Source: Neurospora intermedia (taxonomy: Eukaryota; Ascomycota; Sordariomycetes; Sordariales; Sordariaceae). Taken from it: a stretch of DNA of 64,000 nucleotides. Position numbers and translations under genes: made by a program. The stretch is taken from contig BTPP01000002.1 of assembly GCA_037102815.1 (NCBI GenBank), forward strand, positions 4,030,001 through 4,094,000. Direction: 5' to 3'. This document shows, piece after piece, positions 47,116 to 58,624 of the stretch. The notes under the pieces were generated by a model that was not told the origin of the DNA, did no database searches, and worked only from the letters and a program-made list of their open reading frames with translations. The number at the start of each line of letters is the position of its first letter. Within the stretch, counting starts at the first letter, position 1.

Positions 47116-47226
47116 GTCCTACTATGGGCGAGGCATCGGCTGTCTGACTTCCTTAGCTGTAAAAAGTAGGTAGTCTACGTGCGTACCATTTTGAGTCTAC
47201 GTGGGTATTGAATGCGATGGATGAAC
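46632..47226. mobile_element. 573-bp non-autonomous TIR element with 11-bp target duplication (Mutator-like)
   Basis: GATGGATGAAC occurs exactly at 46632-46642 and 47216-47226. Between them the ends are inverted repeats of about 55-60 bp (46643-46700 and 47158-47215) with only a few mismatches, containing TTCAATACCCACGTAGACTC. Target duplications of 9-11 bp and long TIRs are typical of Mutator-like elements. The interior has no transposase and includes a G33 run. The near-identity of the arms implies a fairly recent insertion that escaped heavy RIP. Confidence 0.82.
47082..47114 (+). repeat. G33 homopolymer
   Basis: 33 consecutive G inside the inverted-repeat element. It can form stacked G-quadruplexes and is likely unstable. 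Confidence 0.92.
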
Positions 47227-48614
47227 TGGGGACGGCATTCGGGGTGGTGGGGTGTTACTTTTGTCACCCTCTGTTGCGGTTGCCGTCCAGCGGTACATTG
47301 GTGCCGAGGACCTACAGAAGTTGGAGCTACACTACAAATTGTGGTTGGTCCCTTGCAGCAGCTGTAGTGTAGCCGTCGCTTCATGCCGTCTTTTTGTTAC
47401 CTACTTTCGTCCGGCTTTCCTCGAGTTGAATCATCCAAACATCTGGACCACTTGCACAGCTAAATCATCATATCCCGCCAGATGATAGCATCCAGGCTTT
47501 GTTTACTTTCAACTTGAAATACCACTCATTTCTCGCAATGGTATCCCAACAACAACTCCCGGATATTTCCTCTTCACTAAATTCGCCATCCTTTTCCTGC
47601 TCGTCCGACCATCGGCGTTGCGTACGGCTCCACCTTCAGCCCAGTGTCGCATTGAGAACGCAACCTGGGGGATCCACGATGGCAAGGTACCCCGCCCGCC
47701 CGCCACGTCTCGCTTCCCCATGAGGTACCCGGTTATCTGCCAGAATGTAGACAATGGTCCATTTGTTCACTAATTGTGTGGGGCTTCGAGAATGACGTGC
47801 TTGGCCCCCAGCCGCTCGCCGGATAGTATCCAGAAGTTCGGACACAGAACGGGAGACCGAAACGGAGTTTGTGCTTCGGGATATGTATTGGTTGCGTTCA
47901 TTCGGTGAGCGGTGGTGAAGGAAATGTGCTGTTTCGTTTTGAGCTGACCGAAAGATTATTGATATTGCAGCCTCGATTTTGGTTTCGGGGCACTGCTGAA
48001 GGATCAGGCAGTTGTCACGTTCAAGCCTTGAGCCTCAGACAGACCGGTCAGGCAATCAAACAGGCAAATCAAGAGCCAGGCCGGACAACCATCAGCGTCT
48101 GCACAGCCTTGAATGGCTTAAACACCCTGCCTTCTCTGCCGCACAAGAACATAATGAGGAAACGAGGCTGTACAGATAGGACTCGGACAGGACTCGGACA
48201 GGACTTCCTCGGTGACCCTTTACAGTCTCGGATCACCATTCCGCCTAGAGAGGTCGAACTCGGATATTGGTACCTGGGTCACACGCGGGTAGGACCGATT
48301 TGAATGTTCCATAATACTTCCAGAAACCAAGATAAGCTGGAGATACCAAAGTAAGGCTACCAGTAAAAAGATGGGTTCTACGGGTTTGATAAACTGCGCC
48401 TCCGCCTCCTGTTTCGGAGTGTGTACTGTTCCAATTCCTCTACCTGGCCAGAACAAATGCCCTAGCAAGTCTTTGGAAATGATCTCATGACGCTCGTGAT
48501 ACTTTCCAAAGTTTCTTCGCTGTCTCTTGATCCCGCACTAATGCTGCCTGCTTGGCTGGCACTGTGTTTCTTTTTCAGTTCCCATTTCTCGGGGGTACTG
48601 CCCACAACCACACA

Positions 48615-50005
48615 TTAAGACAAAATGTCCTCGTTCTCGGTCTCGACTTCATAGATCTCTCTCTCGCTCATGGCCGCCTCTGGCCTGACGGAACTGGGAC
48701 GGCTGTCCGCCGCCAAACTGGGCGCGCCACCCTTGCGACCGAAAAAATCATTCGTGCGCAAACCACGCACCGTATTGGGATCCAGCTTCTTTATCGACTT
48801 TCCTGCGGCCTTTTGGTTCCGGATAGCCTCCCTCATGGGAACCATGGCCGCATCACGGCAGGCCTCTTTGAGCTCGCTTCCAGACATGCCTTCCGTTACC
48901 ATAGCAATGTACTCCAGATCGAATCCGGGGTCGCGCTTTGTATCGGCGAGGACGAGCTCAAGGATACGCCGGCGCTGGTCCTTGCCTGGGAGCGGGACGG
49001 GGAACTTCTTGGGCATTCTGCGCAGAATGGCGTCGTCAATGTCGTTGATGCGGTTGGTTGCGCCAAGGACCATAATCCTGGCGGGTTGGCCGAGAGCGTT
49101 GGTAGATGTAAGACCATCCCAGAGAGTCATGAACCTGTGGTTGTGGTTTTAAGGTTAGCTCCGGAAGTCCAAGGTTACACATGGCGCATTTTCAAGTAGA
49201 GCAGAGGGTCACTTACTCGGCTTTAACCATGCCGCTAGCCTCATGCTCTCCGCTTCTCCTTGTTCCCAAGACGGCATCGATCTCATCAATGAAGATGATG
49301 GCCGGCTGCAACTTTAGCGCAAGCGAGAACACTGCGCGAACAAGCTTGTTGGAGTCGCCGTACCACTTTTCTGTAAGAGTCGAGATATGCAGATTGATAA
49401 ACGAGGCGCCGCTCTCGTGCGCCACAGCTTTGGCCAGCATAGTCTTTCCGCAACCAGGAGGGCCATATAACAAGACGCCCGAAGGCGCGGACAGTAGCGT
49501 GCCGCCATGCGAATAGAGCTGCGGCATCGTGAGCGGGTAAATGATGGCTTCCCTGACCTCCTCGATAATCTCGTCCAAACCGCCGATATCGTCGAACCCA
49601 ACCGGGATGTCCTCGGGCGCAACTACTTCCAGCGCTACCTGGCTCTCGTACTCGTTGAGAATGAGGTCCTCGACCCGCACGCTGGAGGGTGAGTCTTCGG
49701 GGACCTCATCGTCGGCGAACTCGTCGTTGGCAACCTTGGATTTGTCTCGTGACTTTTGTATCCTGGCCAGATTTTGTTGGGCTTTCAGCCTGTTTTGGTC
49801 GTGCTTAGCACGGTCGGGGTCGATGAGCTTTGCGACGTGGGGGGCGACGTAGTCACGGAAGATGAAGTATACGGATATTGTCTGGAGAGCAAAGTGTCAG
49901 CAGATTGTCGTGGGCGCATTACATCGCGGTTAGCAGAGCCCGTACGGTAGCAGCTAGTAGCAGCCCGGACATGATGTCCTTGGCCACACGCTTATTATCG
50001 GTCAT
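48615..50005 (-). CDS. msp1: Msp1/ATAD1 AAA ATPase, outer-membrane protein extractase
   Basis: Exons 50005-49946, 49881-49217 and 49134-48615 encode 414 aa. The N-terminal membrane anchor (about residues 12-28) spans the first exon junction. A charged linker follows, then one AAA domain. Walker A is GPPGCGKT, the pore loop KWYGDSNK, Walker B IIFIDEID, and sensor/arginine-finger residues lie in GATNRINDIDDAILRRM. The C-terminal helices include GMSGSELKEACRDAA. Msp1 sits on the mitochondrial outer membrane and peroxisomes and pulls out mislocalised tail-anchored proteins and stuck import precursors. The length is slightly above yeast Msp1 because of an acidic/Ser-rich tail. Confidence 0.95.
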
Positions 50006-51013
50006 TTTGACTTGGAGAGTGAGCCCTGGCCGGGTCGGGAGGGTAGTTGACAGCCCGCGGGTCGCATCCAAGATTTGAGGGCTCTTTTATCGTGGACGTC
50101 GTGATCGTAGGACTCGTAATGGGATACAATATGTATAAAGAAGCGAGAGCTAATGCAATGAAGCGAACGGCATGCACCGGGCAGCAGCAGTAGTTGTTGT
50201 TCGCGTCCAAGTCAATGGACGTGACCGATGGAGGATGGGAACTGAATCATTAAAAGTTGAAAATGGGTCCCCTCGAACGGGTAGTCCTCGGCTTCCACTT
50301 CAGCTTGCCATGTGCACTGCGTTCGGCCCAAAGAATGGGGCGCCACCCCAGTGGCTACAATGTGACCTTTCCATGTCAATCTTGCCAAGACCTCACACTT
50401 GTCCCCAGTGAATGGTCCCGACTCCCTTGCTTCCGTTGGATCGATCGAACCTGACAAAGATTGGACTCGAACTGGAACAGCACCGCACTGAAACCAAGCG
50501 CCAAAACAACAACTCCAGTCGCACTGCGACACGTGAAGACGCGGCGCCTGGGCGGATAGCGCAGCTGCTATCGATAAGCTCCTATAAGTGCCAAGAAGTG
50601 CCCCCTATCGGATCGTTCCGCCTCCACTGCCGCTGTGAACGAGCACCTCGATGGACGACGGAAAGGAAAGCTCGGGCCCCACTCACCCCTGGGCGGCTCG
50701 TATGGACGCGGCTCATCCCAGAGGGACGACAGCAGGACTTCGACATCACCGCTAGCAATTCCATAATCCGTATCTAATCATTTACAAACCACCATCTTTT
50801 CCCTTCCCGTCGATCCTTTGTACGAAAATCGATTTACGTCGCATGTGAGATCCAATACCACGCGGTTCTAGTGCCGGGCAATTCAATAAAGCAACGGCGG
50901 ATCTCGCGGTTCGGTTTGGTTCTCTTTACAGTTTCTGTGTATTGTTTTCAACTTGGCAACTTTCAAACGCCGGCCCGCCTCGCTGTTGTCGCAAAAGTCC
51001 ATAATTCGCAACC
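50006..51013. other. divergent promoter region
   Basis: About 1 kb between msp1 and the AP-2 sigma gene, presumably carrying both promoters. Nothing else recognised. Confidence 0.5.
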
Positions 51014-51673
51014 ATGTTGTCATTCATTCTCATCCAGAACCGACAGTACGTTACCTTACCTCCTCTTCTACTACATACGAGCGCATCAAGTGTCGCAAAG
51101 TCGCAATATCATATAGCAGATGCACCACACCATACACACACATATACATATCTAAAAAGCCATTGTCGCAAACTCGATAGACTAACACCACCAAACAAAA
51201 GGGGTAAAACCCGTCTAGCAAAGTGGTACGTCCCCTACAGCGACGAAGAAAAGATCAAGCTCAAAGGCGAGGTATGTCCAGTTTCCCTTTTTCCCCCTTC
51301 CCCCTTACTTAACCTCCCCTTCTAAATTCTTCACACCCCCCAGATCCACCGCCTAGTAGCCCCCCGCGATCAAAAATACCAATCCAACTTCGTCGAGTTC
51401 CGCAACCACAAGGTCGTGTACCGACGATACGCGGGCCTCTTCTTTTGCGCCTGCGTCGACACGAACGACAACGAGCTAGCCTATCTGGAGGCCATCCATT
51501 TCTTTGTCGAAGTGCTGGACAGCTTCTTCGGCAACGTGTGCGAGCTGGACTTGGTCTTCAACTTTTACAAGGTGTACGCCATCCTGGACGAGGTCTTCTT
51601 GGCGGGCGAGATTGAGGAGACGAGTAAACAGGTTGTCTTGACGAGGTTGGAGCATTTGGATAAGCTGGAGTGA
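51014..51673 (+). CDS. aps2: AP-2 adaptor complex subunit sigma
   Basis: Exons 51014-51045, 51202-51271 and 51344-51673 encode 143 aa, the usual length. The longin-type small subunit starts [20 protein letters not shown] and contains [16 protein letters not shown] and [19 protein letters not shown]. It ends with [20 protein letters not shown]. It is part of the plasma-membrane clathrin adaptor AP-2 and, with alpha, binds acidic dileucine cargo signals. The first exon is only 32 nt and would be missed by simple frame scanning. Confidence 0.96.
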
Positions 51674-52750
51674 TGACGGGAGGAAATGAGTCGTTGGCAG
51701 GGAAGAAAAGGGCGAAACGGATAAGGGGCTAGGAGCCAGGAGGGGTGGATGAATGCGGATAAAGGGGGGCCGGCTGACTGATGGACCGCGACCGACCGAC
51801 CGACCGACCGACACACGAAAATATCAACCAGGGGCTTGGGATGGACGAGGACGAATACTGACTTGCGCGCTCGGACGGCTCTCGGCAATTCCAGCCGAGC
51901 ATACGGGTGCAGTAATGAGGTCTGACCTTCTGCCGAACCGTTCGAACGATCCAGACCCTCGACCCCATCAACACAGGGCTGAGCTGACTGGACCCTACAT
52001 GACCACGACCCTCGGACGGGAACGCTTTGGGCTAGTAGACGTCAACCTTTGCCGTCGACACTTCCAGTGAAAAACGATCGCCGACTATCGAAGCATCGAA
52101 AAGGGATGGCAGGAGAGAAGGACGCGAAGAGGTGGTTACATATACCCATATCACACACAAGGGGCAGGAACATGTTCAGCAAACACTGAACAAGCAAGCT
52201 GCCTATTCTACCACACCAACAGCCCCTTACATATTAGGGCTTCTGAGCTTATACTTAGAGTAATCGATTAACTAATCTTACAAAGAAACCGCGTCGCCAG
52301 ATCCGAAACGCATTGCTCTATGAAATATCGGTGTTCCTTTACGTCTCTGCCTGAGAAGCTTCCGATGTTCTCTTCCAAAGCATCAAGTTTTCGTCAGTGG
52401 CAGATAACTGAACCGTCTCTGCAGCTCAGCGGCGAAGCGAGCGTCAATGGCGAGTATTGACACTGCTGTGTGGTGCTTGCCATGGAGTGAACCCTGAGCT
52501 GCAAAATCGGCTATCTACCTGCCGTTCCCACCAAAAAGGTTGCAGAATTAAACTTGACCATGGAGAGACGTTCGTCGACTTGGACATGCACCAAAGGGAT
52601 GTTTCAATTCTGAATAACTGTGTGCTGGCTTGCAATTTGTACCGAATTGTGAAACTAGACCATAAGAGGTACTTGACGCCATGATCCAAGTAAGTCCGTA
52701 GCATATCTTATCAACTTGTCGACAGATTGGTCTGGGGTCAAGTGCAGACA
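51674..52750. other. convergent intergenic region
   Basis: About 1.1 kb between 3' ends. It includes a short ACCG tandem repeat near 51790-51812. No gene recognised. Confidence 0.5.
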
Positions 52751-55515
52751 CTACTGCGCCTTCGACCCCTCGAAAACTGTGACGTCCACTTGATCTTCAG
52801 GCTGAGAAATCGTAACCTCAACAGGTTCAAGGTCCGCTTCAACGTGAATCACGTCCTTGATGGCCGTCTCAGATTTGCTACTGTCTCCAATTTCCTCTGC
52901 GCCCTCCATTGGCGTGCAATTCTCATGGTCATGTACTGTGGCCCCATGCCCAGGCTTGACTTTGCGGACGATATCAGCGCTCTCAGCCGAAGTCAAGTTG
53001 ACTGTCTTGGGCAAACTGAGGGTCTCCGAGCGAGCTGTGGCCAGAATAGAAGGCGACTCCTTCTCAACCAACCCGGAGGTAGTCTTTGCCGCCACTTCAG
53101 CGATCACTTCATCGACAATTGCAGAGACGTCAACAGCCGCAGAGAATCCAAGAGGCTCAGCATCCTCCATTGCAGCATCGACAGGTGGCTTGAAGCCAAC
53201 CCGACCGTCCCCGCAGGGGTGATGAGTTTGAACTCCGTCTTCATCGCGATAGAGAATCTGCATTTCAGTATGGTTTTCCATCACGACATCGATAGCCGGC
53301 GTGGAATCGACACGTCGGGGGCCATCAGTCAACAATGCAACAGGCGTAGCTTCACTATCAGCCTCATCAATGGCCGTAGCAACGGGCTCGGCTTCCGTCA
53401 TGACTGTGTCACTGGCCGATTCAGCGTTAGTATCAGCTGAAACATCCACTTCCTCCTCCAGGTCCTTGGGGTCTGTGTCCCAGAAAAAACTAGACGCTTG
53501 GCTGCGCATAGCTTTGTCAATCTTGTTAATCCAGACATTCTTCCGGTTCTTGAACAGCTCCAAGATGGCTGGATGATACCGAGTACCATGACGACCGTCA
53601 AGTCTCTTCTCCGTAACACCCAGCTCCACGGGAGGTGAGGGCTCCCGCACAATATTTGGAACTAGCTCCGGTTTAACCAAAGTAGTGTTAATGGTCGGCT
53701 CGATCACCCACGATCCAGAAGACTGCCACAAGTCATTTTTGAACACCTCTGGCAGCCTACTCTTCATAGGAGCTCGTGCCGGAGGCGAGACGGTGGTGCT
53801 GGCGATCAAATCTGTCAGCTCAGTGATGAAAGATCCTTGATACAATGTTGGGCGATAAACGTGATCGTCCTGATGGGGCGCCGGCGTTTGTGGCTGATGC
53901 GTCTTGCGGGACATCAGGTCCTCATTTCCGTAAACAGAAGCTGGCATAGCTCCTTTTACAGTGTCATCGTAGTATAGAGAACTTCCTCGCCCTCGGATTT
54001 TAACTTCCGTGGGCCGTGAACCCAAAGGTCGATAGGGCGCATCAGGCATATGTTCGAAGGTATTGCCGTAGTTTGGGGCCCTTAACTGAGGCGGAGAAGA
54101 TGGTTCTAGTTTCTGAAAGCTCGGTTGGCGACATGGGTGTTTCAACCGATACTCCTTAAAGGCCCGGGGGTTGTCTCTTCTCGGTAGAGCCTGCCGGGGA
54201 GGAGAAGGAGATCTGGATCTGGATCTACTACGCCTTCTTCTGTATCTCTCCCGAGACCTCCTCCTCTCTCTCGACCGATCCCTATCGACGTGATATCTGG
54301 TTTCAGACTCCCTGTAGGGTGAACTTTCCCTATCGTAGTTATGTCTGTCTCTGGGTACCCTGTATGGTGATCTTTCCCTTCCAATGTGACGTTTATCGTT
54401 CGGCCCCCTCAAAGGCGAGCTACTCCGACCTCTGCTGGGGTGGAATTGACGACCTCGTTCTGCGAATCGCTTTCTCTGCTGAGTGAGAGATGTAGGGTTC
54501 ATGTTCCTCTTACAGACTGTGGCATAGTGGTCACCGTATCTGTTGCAAAAGTTACATGTGTACTCGTCGGGCGGACTCTTGTCAAACGACGGATCGAGGT
54601 TTGTTGGGCATTGCATATGGTAATGTCCTGTAATCGAAGTACAGTCAGCATGGCTGAATCTCGCGTAGAAGTTCTCTACGTACCAGGGACACCGCAACGA
54701 CCACAGGGAGTCTTGTTCTTCTCTTGGGTTTGAATCGAAGTAGGCCCTGACTGCATGGTCTGTGCCTTGCTTTTCTTCCCTTTCTTCGTTTTCTTCTTCT
54801 TTCCCTGAATGTCAGTGGCCATGATGGCTTCATCCTCACCAAAGACCATTCGGTTCGCTCCGGTGAGGAAGGACATAGTGTTCTTTGTTTGAGGATCTAC
54901 GTCCTCATCGGAGCTGATGGCAGCGACGGGACGTTGCCAGTCATCTACATCAATGACTTCGCCTTCCTCATGCTTACTGTCACCGTACCTTGACAGCTTG
55001 AGGCGGTCGGGGTGAATCTGTCCAAAACCATCGACAGGCTGCGCTTCGGACCCCTCATCTATTGAGGGAAACTGCTGCAGAGTCTTCTCCGGTGGAGGCG
55101 ACGGCTGACAAGGTTCGTCTGCTGGGACAAGGCGGGGTGCCTTCGTGGGAATATCGTAAAACTTCTTGATCTCAAGCTCCGCCAAAGCGAGCCGCCTCGC
55201 ACTTAGTGGCTCAGCGTGACTGTGTTCATGGAGCCACTCTTCGAAGGTTCCGACCACATTGGTACTATCATAGCCGGCGTCCTTGACAAACAAGCACCAT
55301 TTTGCAATTTCGTGGCTAAACGATCTCTCATCGGAGCTGTCAAGTTCCAGGAGATGGTCGCTGAGCCATGTCATGAAGGCGTAGAGCCGTGCTCTCTCCG
55401 TTGTCGGTTCTGACCCGGTATCAAGACGCACAGCGAGCTCCTTCAGGGAGAGTTGGCCGAGTGTTCGAACACCCAGCCGCCCGACAAAGGCTGTCATCTC
55501 CTCTTTATATTCCAT
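52751..55515 (-). CDS. zinc-knuckle, RS-rich protein of unknown function
   Basis: Exons 55515-54684 and 54627-52751 encode about 902 aa. Residues 1-140 look folded and helical (LYAFMTWLSDHLLEL, AKWCLFVKDAGYD). A linker follows, then a Lys-rich patch (KKKKTKKGKKSK). A CCHC zinc knuckle is built across the splice junction: C-x2-C-x4-H-x4-C in CGRCGVPGHYHMQC. A second, variant knuckle follows (C-x2-C-x5-H-x4-C, CNFCNRYGDHYATVC). Then comes an Arg/Ser-rich region of about 100 residues with SRSRSRS, and a long acidic, low-complexity tail. The combination suggests a nuclear RNA-binding or RNA-processing protein (inference). I do not recognise the gene; it lacks the RING and DWNN domains of Mpe1. 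Confidence 0.82.
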
Positions 55516-56731
55516 CGTCGATGGTAGGGTAGTGCAAGAGATTCTAGCTCTTGGTCGCGAGTATCAAATGGACCCTATCAGGCGCTCTCTTCAGGTTGTT
55601 GGCCAGATATGGTGAGTTTTCTGTCCAAACGGGAAGTGCTGGCTGGTTTCTGGACGCTCTTAGCCGCGTTGCGACTCGGTGGCGAGATGCCTGCTATCAA
55701 AGTCTGCGGTACATGCGGCAATCAGCGTCAAGTCCTTAACGAGATGGATGGTTTTCTGTTGACAGCACAGATGTGTTGCTAAACATACAAAAATGCGTGA
55801 TCCGAGAGAATTGCTGCGGGTAGATGATTGAGTTGCATCAATTTGAATATGTAAAAGGGAAGCAGGAATGGTTGACAGGTGGAGTGCCCCTCAATAAGCT
55901 ATTTCCCAGGTTCATGTGAGGGTGAATGACACGACCGTGGCTCTGGCTCGTTTTCCCACCCGTGACCAGGTGGGAGGGACGCGATACCAATGGGAGCAAG
56001 TTTCCTTGAAAGCCTCGTGATATCCGCTTGTTACTTGGAATATCTTGATGAACAACCTCAGCGAGATGTTAGAAATGTGGAAGGTCAAAGGAATCAATTG
56101 ATTTGGGCTGCGTCGATACGTTGGTACTGTAATATTCAAGGGTCATATCAGGACCAGAGCAGGCAGCTGGCATCAGGTGTGAAATCAAGGGACACAAGTT
56201 GAGATGAAAGGAAAGAGCAAACGCGCATCAATTTCACGGCGGGGGTCCAGCGAACAAGGAAGGAGCTACCCTCGCTAGCTTTGCCAGATGACTTCACCTC
56301 TGGCGTGGTTGACAGACGGGGGCCTTCCATCACATCCGCCCCGTTTACAGCAGTCGGGGGCGGGGATGAAGAGGAGGGGGAGATACAACCTTGACGGCTG
56401 CACCATCCTGCCAGTCTGCCACGGAAATACCGACATGGGAAGTGATCCAAATGAACCTCAAAAGGACTAATAAAGGGTGTGGTGATTGGGGAATTCTTGG
56501 CAATTCAAGAATCAAGAGAACCTTGCCATATACCAATAGCAACGCGGTATCCAACGGGTCAGTCAACACCAAGCGAGTAGCCCAGGTATGAGAATATTCG
56601 AATTAATGATGATTCGCTTGAAATGTCATAGGCCAACAGATACCGCTGCAAAGATTCGCTCCCATACTTCGTAGTTTGGTTCTGCAAAAGCACAAACCGC
56701 TTGAAAAGGTCCATATTATGGCAAAACCCTG
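55516..56731. other. intergenic spacer
   Basis: About 1.2 kb between two minus-strand genes. No repeat or coding frame stands out. Confidence 0.5.
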
Positions 56732-57711
56732 CTACTTCTTCAAAGCCGCAAACCGCTTAGCCAGCTCGTCCACGTCAGGAATGCCGTCCGCGATACTCCC
56801 TTTCGCAGGCGCCTTCTTCACAACTCCACCACCCGCTGGAGATTGCTTTGATTGTAATTGCTGGTGGTTTAGGGTGACTTTGGGGTGGATATTGTCGGTT
56901 GACGGCGGTGGTGGGTTAACATGTAGTGGGCTCGCAGGTCCGAAGGACACTGGTGGCGTTGCCTTGCTGAGCTCCTCCTGAGCCTCCGCCTCCTTGTCTT
57001 CCGCCTTTAAAGGCACCTCGAGGTTCTTCTGAGCCTGCCCACCGCTCGGGCTCTCATCCTCGTCCATGAAATCAGGCGGCTCGCCCAAGTTTGCCTTGTT
57101 CTTTGGCCAGTTCACGCCATACACCTTTGCGATCTCCTCCAGATAGCCAACAACAAGCTCTTCCCGCGGTGGCGTCACGCTGAGCTTCTTGACAACCTTC
57201 TCCGACACCTTGCCATCCGAGTTTTCCACCGCCTGCAGTGCAAACTCCTTACCAAACTTCTCCGCGAGCAGCGTCCGTACTTGGTGGAGCTCCTTAATTT
57301 CGGTCTTGGGTGCGGCGTAGATGATGCTCTTGACGGCCTCCTCAAGACCGGGATCGCATGTGGGCGCCTCCAACAGACCGGCACGGGCAAGCAAGAGTTC
57401 ACAGTAGAGCTCCAGAATCTCGTGGAGCTCGGTGGTGATATCTGACCGGATGATGTTCTCAACTCGGATGCGGGCCGAGTCCTCCTTGCCAACATCAAGC
57501 AACTGCGCCATAGCCCGTCGCTGGGTCTTGGCGAGGGCTTCATCTCGTTTCTGGACCATGCGCAATCTGGCAATAGCCAGTTTCAGTTGAACTTTAAGTT
57601 TGGCCTGTGTTCAGAGTGAGCTTCATCGTCCATGTAGACGTCACATGTCGTGGCATAACTTGAGGTGGAGTTAGGATGACGTACCACAAAGGCAGCTCCT
57701 GCGGGAGGCAT
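56732..57711 (-). CDS. ist1: Ist1, ESCRT-III associated regulator
   Basis: Exons 57711-57685 (nine codons) and 57604-56732 encode 299 aa. The N-terminal IST1 domain starts AKLKVQLKLAIARLRMVQKR and continues with ARIRVENIIRSD, ELYCELLLARAGLL and IYAAPKTEIKEL. A Pro/Gln-rich linker follows. The extreme C-terminus has DVDELAKRFAALKK, matching the MIT-interacting motif type that binds Vps4. Ist1 regulates Vps4 recruitment in multivesicular-body sorting on endosomes. The very short first exon is supported by GTACGT and an in-frame CAG acceptor. Confidence 0.93.
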
Positions 57712-58624
57712 CTTTGAAGTGTTTCGGGTAGTCTAAGGGTGCTTGCTGTGAGAAGTAATAGCTTTGACTAGGTGGGCGAACCAACTATGAGTGGCTGGTC
57801 AAGAACAGATAATGAAGTCAAAGATATGATGATGGCCTTTAGGCAACTTGCGTGTCGTCGAGTTGGAGGAGACGGGACGACGGGAGCACCACAGCTTGTG
57901 TGGGGTAGATGGTGGGACTGTATGCGGATCGACAGGGCCATTGGCTGTCGCGAGAAACGGGTCCTTGCTCAGTGGACCGGATGCGTAGGGGAAAGTAGAA
58001 AGTACTTACAGTCCCTTATGAAATAGGCATCATAGTATGTAGATCTACTTACTTTATGCTGCATTCGCCATTTCACCTTCTGACCTCTTTTCAGTGCCCT
58101 GTACTCGATTTCGAGTTCAACCAACTTCACCACGATACGTCTCGCAGGTGATTCACTCAACCCAACTTCACGATTCCAGTCGATTATCTCAAAAGATGAG
58201 ACATCAAACGCGACTACTGTTTCTTCTGAACTGCCATCGACGCTGGCCCGGTCCAAGAGCGTTCTGCAGCATATGTGCATCACGTGACAGCATGTACCGG
58301 GAACCCTGCTGGTTGCCGGAACTTCAACGACGTCCGCCGAACAACTGGACATCAACTCTCGCAGCTTCCCTTCTTCTCTTACAACGGCCTACTTTTTAAC
58401 TCCAGTCCCATCCTCCCCATCTCAACTTCTACCTGACTTTTCCCCGTCATTTTGTCACTAATCCTGATATTCTAATACTTTGTTTTTCGCTCCGACGATT
58501 CTATTTTAACTTCGCTCAGAATCGAACGCGTGGTCTTTTGTCTCCTCGATCATTGTTACCGCTTCTCCCACAAGGCAACTTATAGACGACTTGATCAGAC
58601 AGTCGCCCTTTAAAATCAGTCAAG
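57712..58624. other. divergent promoter region of ist1 and spt3
   Basis: About 0.9 kb. It carries T/C-rich leader sequence before spt3 (58370-58520). No gene is convincing. Confidence 0.5.

Larger units (their letters stand above)
45974..48614. other. intergenic region with met-2 promoter and an inserted element
   Basis: About 2.6 kb. The left 600 bases include the met-2 promoter with a CPC1-type site. 46643-47215 is an inserted inverted-repeat element. From 47230 to 48614 nothing is recognised. Confidence 0.6.
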
